Shown here: in pieces, positions 61,046 to 64,000 of the stretch
How the letters are laid out: each line of letters starts with the position of its first letter
How positions within the stretch are numbered: position 1 is the stretch's first letter
Program-made: the position numbers and the translations under genes
Assembly: GCF_008808095.1 (NCBI RefSeq)
Contig: NZ_CP023396.1
Span: 372,001 to 436,000 of the forward strand
Length of the DNA stretch: 64,000 nucleotides
Source: Pseudoalteromonas ruthenica
GTDB lineage: Bacteria; Pseudomonadota; Gammaproteobacteria; Enterobacterales; Alteromonadaceae
Direction: 5' to 3'
Notes under the pieces: model-generated
What the model was told of the DNA's origin: nothing
What the model saw: only the letters and a program-made list of their open reading frames with translations
Databases searched by the model: none

Positions 61046-63151
61046 ATGGATTTTAAGGCCGTTCTCACCCAGCTTAATCGCGATAAAAAAGAATATGCAA
61101 AAGGCGTAGGTACGCCGCTGTTGGTGCTCGCCGCACTGGCAATGGTGGTATTACCTATGCCGCCATTTTTACTGGATGTTCTGTTTTCGTTTAATATTGC
61201 GCTGGCCTTGGTGGTGCTGTTAGTTACGGTCTACACCATGAAACCGCTTGAATTTGGAATGTTCCCAGCGGTGCTTTTAGTCGCGACCATTATGCGTCTG
61301 GCGCTCAATGTTGCCAGTACGCGGGTGGTGTTATTAGAGGGCCACCAAGGCGGGGATGCGGCCGGTAAAGTAATTGAAGCCTTCGGCTCGGTGGTGATCG
61401 GCGGTAACTATGCCGTGGGTCTGGTGGTCTTTCTAATCTTAATTATTATCAACTTCGTGGTTATCACCAAAGGGGCCGGACGTATATCAGAAGTGTCTGC
61501 CCGCTTTACCCTCGATGCGATGCCCGGTAAACAAATGGCCATTGATGCCGATTTGAACGCGGGTTTTATCAGCGCCGAGCAAGCGCGGGAGCGGCGTGAA
61601 GAAGTCACCCGTGAAGCGGACTTTTACGGTTCGATGGACGGTGCCAGTAAGTTCGTAAAAGGCGATGCCATTGCGGGTATCGTTATCTTAGTGATTAATA
61701 TCGTTGGCGGGTTATTTGTCGGTATGATCCAACATGACTTGAGCTTTTCTCAGGCCATGGAAGTGTATACCTTACTCACCATTGGTGATGGCCTTGTGGC
61801 ACAGCTGCCATCGCTGTTGCTATCAATCGGTACTGCCATCGTCGTAACTCGCCAAAATGAATCACACAATATGGGCGAGCAAGTTAAAACCCAGCTTGGC
61901 AATGACAAAGCACTGTGGATAGCATCCGGTATTCTCATCACTATGGGGTTGGTACCGGGTATGCCCCATGTGGCGTTTTTAGGCTTAGGTGGCTTACTTG
62001 GTTTTGTTGCTTATTATTCGCAAAAGCAGGCAAAGCTTGCTGCTGAGCAGGAGCAACAAGAAGCTGAGCAGGGCCCTGGCAGCAATGTTGCCACTCACGA
62101 CGAACCAAAAGAATTGGGCTGGGACGATGTGCAGCAAGTCGATGTCATCGGCTTGGAGGTAGGCTACCGCTTGATCCCGCTGGTGGATCAGGCCCAAGGT
62201 GGAGAATTGTTAAGCCGCATTAAAGGGGTCCGTAAGAAGCTCTCACAGGAACTGGGCTTTTTAGTGCCGCCCGTTCATATTCGCGATAATCTAGAATTAG
62301 ACCCTAATGCCTATCGTATTACCCTAATGGGCGTGTCCAGCGGTGATGGTGAGCTCAGTCATGGTGATGAACTGGCCATCAACCCGGGTCAAGTCTTTGG
62401 CCCAATCAATGGTGTGGCGACTAAAGATCCGGCTTTTGGTCTGGATGCGGTGTGGATCAAACCAGAGCAAAAAGATGAAGCACAGTCTTTAGGTTACACC
62501 GTCGTTGATGCAGCTACGGTAGTGGCGACCCACATTAGCCAGTTACTCACTAATAACGCCTCACTGCTATTGGGCCACGAAGAAGTGCAGAGTCTGCTTG
62601 ATATGCTAGCGAAAAGCCATCCGCGTCTAGTAGAAGGTCTAGTACCAGATGTGTTACCGCTGACGACCATAGTGAAAGTGCTACAAAATCTCCTCAATGA
62701 AGGCGTTGCTATTCGCGATATGCGTAGCATAGTGCAAACTCTCGTAGAGTATGGTCCACGCAGCCAAGACCCAGATGTATTAACCGCAGCGGTACGTATT
62801 TCATTGCGTCGTTTGATTGTGCAAGATGCGGTTGGCGCTACGCCAGAAATTCCTGTCATAACATTGGCGCCTGAGTTGGAACAGATGTTGCATCAGTCGC
62901 TTCAGAACGCAGGAGATGAGGGTGCTGGCATTGAGCCAGGCTTGGCAGAGCGGCTACAGGCCTCTTTAAGCGAAGCCCACCAGAACCAAGAAATGTCGGG
63001 TGAACCTTCCATCTTATTGACCTCCGGGATGCTTCGTACAGTGTTATCACGTTTTGTGAAGCACACCATCCCAGGGCTGAAGGTGATGTCTTACCAAGAA
63101 GTGCCCGATGAGCGTCAAATTAAGATTGTTAGCTCCGTTGGACAGCAATAG
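61046..63151 (+). CDS. flhA: Flagellar export gate ATPase-docking protein FlhA
   Basis: 701 residues. Eight N-terminal membrane segments with the FHIPEP block (VTKGAGRISEVSARFTLDAMPGKQMAIDADLNAGFISAEQARERREEVTREADFYGSMDGASKFVKGDAIAGI) and the C-terminal cytosolic domain (DPNAYRITLMGV, IRDMRSIVQTLVEYGPRSQDPDVLTAAVRISLRRLIVQD). It is the large export gate that docks FliI, FliJ and chaperones. It is the first gene of the flhA-flhF unit. Confidence 0.97.
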   Translation: MDFKAVLTQLNRDKKEYAKGVGTPLLVLAALAMVVLPMPPFLLDVLFSFNIALALVVLLVTVYTMKPLEFGMFPAVLLVATIMRLALNVASTRVVLLEGHQGGDAAGKVIEAFGSVVIGGNYAVGLVVFLILIIINFVVITKGAGRISEVSARFTLDAMPGKQMAIDADLNAGFISAEQARERREEVTREADFYGSMDGASKFVKGDAIAGIVILVINIVGGLFVGMIQHDLSFSQAMEVYTLLTIGDGLVAQLPSLLLSIGTAIVVTRQNESHNMGEQVKTQLGNDKALWIASGILITMGLVPGMPHVAFLGLGGLLGFVAYYSQKQAKLAAEQEQQEAEQGPGSNVATHDEPKELGWDDVQQVDVIGLEVGYRLIPLVDQAQGGELLSRIKGVRKKLSQELGFLVPPVHIRDNLELDPNAYRITLMGVSSGDGELSHGDELAINPGQVFGPINGVATKDPAFGLDAVWIKPEQKDEAQSLGYTVVDAATVVATHISQLLTNNASLLLGHEEVQSLLDMLAKSHPRLVEGLVPDVLPLTTIVKVLQNLLNEGVAIRDMRSIVQTLVEYGPRSQDPDVLTAAVRISLRRLIVQDAVGATPEIPVITLAPELEQMLHQSLQNAGDEGAGIEPGLAERLQASLSEAHQNQEMSGEPSILLTSGMLRTVLSRFVKHTIPGLKVMSYQEVPDERQIKIVSSVGQQ

Positions 63152-63182
63152 ATCGGAAAGCCGGTTGTGAGAGGGTAATATT

Positions 63183-64000
63183 ATGAAAATCAAACGCTTT
63201 TTTGCTAAAGATATGCGTACAGCACTAAAAGAAGTAAAAGATGAGCTGGGTGTTGACGCGGTGATCATGTCGAACAAAAAGCTTGCAGATGGCGTTGAAA
63301 TCGTTGCTGCTATTGACCATGAACGCCCAGCAGCCGCACCGAAAAGCGCTCCCCAGCAGCAAATGCAGCCGCGCGCCACTGAGCAGCGTATGGTACGCCC
63401 ACAAACACGTACGCAACGTCCTGAGCCGCAAAGTCACAATGGTGTGGCTGATTCATTACAGGCGTTGTTAGAGCGTCAGAGCCCAAAACCAAAGAATGCT
63501 GCTCTCGCCGACATGTTTTCGCAATCAGGTATTGATATGAGCGCGCCTGAAGAGCCCGTTGAGCAGCCTCAGCGTCGCGCTGCGCCGGCCAATAACTACG
63601 CTCCGCAGCCAACGCTAGCAGAGCCAACGCAAGCCCGCGCTGCAGCGCAGTCCATGGGTGATGATTTGGACGGTGACGGTTTTGATGAGCTACACCGCCA
63701 GCCCAATGATTCTGTACAGCAAGAGGCCATGGACAGCGAAGAGATCAGTGCCATGCGCGATGAGATGAATGCCATTCGTCAGCTTCTTGAACATCAAGTA
63801 TCCGGCTTATTACACCAGGACCGAGCGCGCCGCGATCCAACTCGTGCCTGCTTTATCGAGCGCTTGCAGGGCATGGGTATCGACACTGAAGTGGCTGAGC
63901 AGTTGGTGCGTTATGTACCAGACGACGTATCGCGCAAGCAGGCGTGGAGTGCAGCCCTTGATATGGTGCAAAAGCAGCTACACACCACCAATAATGAGAT
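63183..64000 (+). CDS. flhF: Polar flagellum placement GTPase FlhF (partial, 3' end beyond window)
   Basis: 272 residues are visible. The N-terminal B domain (MKIKRFFAKDMRTALKEVKDELGVDAVIMSNKKLADGVEIVAA) is typical FlhF, followed by a Gln/Pro/Ala-rich linker and the start of the N-domain (EISAMRDEMNAIRQLLEHQVSGLLHQDRARRDPTRACFIERLQGMGIDTEVAEQLVRYV). The SRP-type GTPase domain lies past the edge. FlhF sets the polar site and supports flagellar gene expression. It follows flhA by 31 bp. Confidence 0.95.
   Translation, partial: MKIKRFFAKDMRTALKEVKDELGVDAVIMSNKKLADGVEIVAAIDHERPAAAPKSAPQQQMQPRATEQRMVRPQTRTQRPEPQSHNGVADSLQALLERQSPKPKNAALADMFSQSGIDMSAPEEPVEQPQRRAAPANNYAPQPTLAEPTQARAAAQSMGDDLDGDGFDELHRQPNDSVQQEAMDSEEISAMRDEMNAIRQLLEHQVSGLLHQDRARRDPTRACFIERLQGMGIDTEVAEQLVRYVPDDVSRKQAWSAALDMVQKQLHTTNNE

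Overview
The window holds most of a single polar flagellum locus from a Gram-negative gammaproteobacterium. The gene order (cheV-cheR beside flgA/flgMN, flg genes, several flagellins, flaG-fliD-fliS, flrA/flrB/flrC, fliE to flhA to flhF) and the FlrA/FlrBC regulators with sigma-54 are typical of Alteromonadales and Vibrionales. The sequence alone does not fix the genus; a marine Alteromonadales-type organism is the best guess.

Layout. (1) 1-3604, minus strand: the 5' part of a LapB-type type I secretion ABC exporter (cut by the window edge) and, upstream of it, a TolC-type outer membrane channel fused to an OmpA domain. (2) 3833-10135, plus strand: a 2100-residue adhesin with an N-terminal LapA-like retention module and about 18 Ig-like repeats, but no visible RTX repeats. 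(3) 10193-11729, minus strand: flgN, flgM, flgA. (4) 11897-24509, plus strand: cheV, cheR and the rod/hook genes flgBCDE, flgFGHI, flgJKL. (5) 24789-30925: three close flagellin paralogues, flaG, fliD, fliS and a small fliT-position gene. (6) 31015-41870: a Maf/DUF115 flagellin glycosyltransferase and an overlapping operon for a CMP-legionaminic-acid-type nonulosonate. (7) 41941-42726: a short, divergent fourth flagellin. (8) 42877-47625: flrA, a tag glycosylase gene on the other strand, flrB and flrC. (9) 47814-64000: fliEFGHIJ, fliKLMNOPQR, flhB, flhA and the start of flhF.

Regulation read from the sequence. FlrA (sigma-54 activator) has a sigma-70-like promoter overlapped by a 52-bp dyad. 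Sigma-54-type sites (GG-N10-GC with TTGC-like -12) lie before flgB, flgF, flgJ, the second flagellin, the glycosylation operon, flrB, fliE and flhA, and perhaps before flgA. Sigma-28 sites (TAAA-N15-NCCGATAA type) lie before flgM and before flagellins 1 and 3. This fits the FlrA to FlrBC to FliA/FlgM hierarchy. Strong terminators separate flgE from flgF, flgI from flgJ, flgL from flagellin 1, and flagellin 1 from flagellin 2.

No CRISPR array, tRNA, rRNA, insertion sequence or prophage was recognised. Most of the window is an ordinary flagellar locus. The less ordinary parts are the adhesin/TolC-OmpA secretion module, the RpoN-linked glycosylation operon, the cysteine-bearing short flagellin, and the flrA promoter and FlrA ligand-site features.
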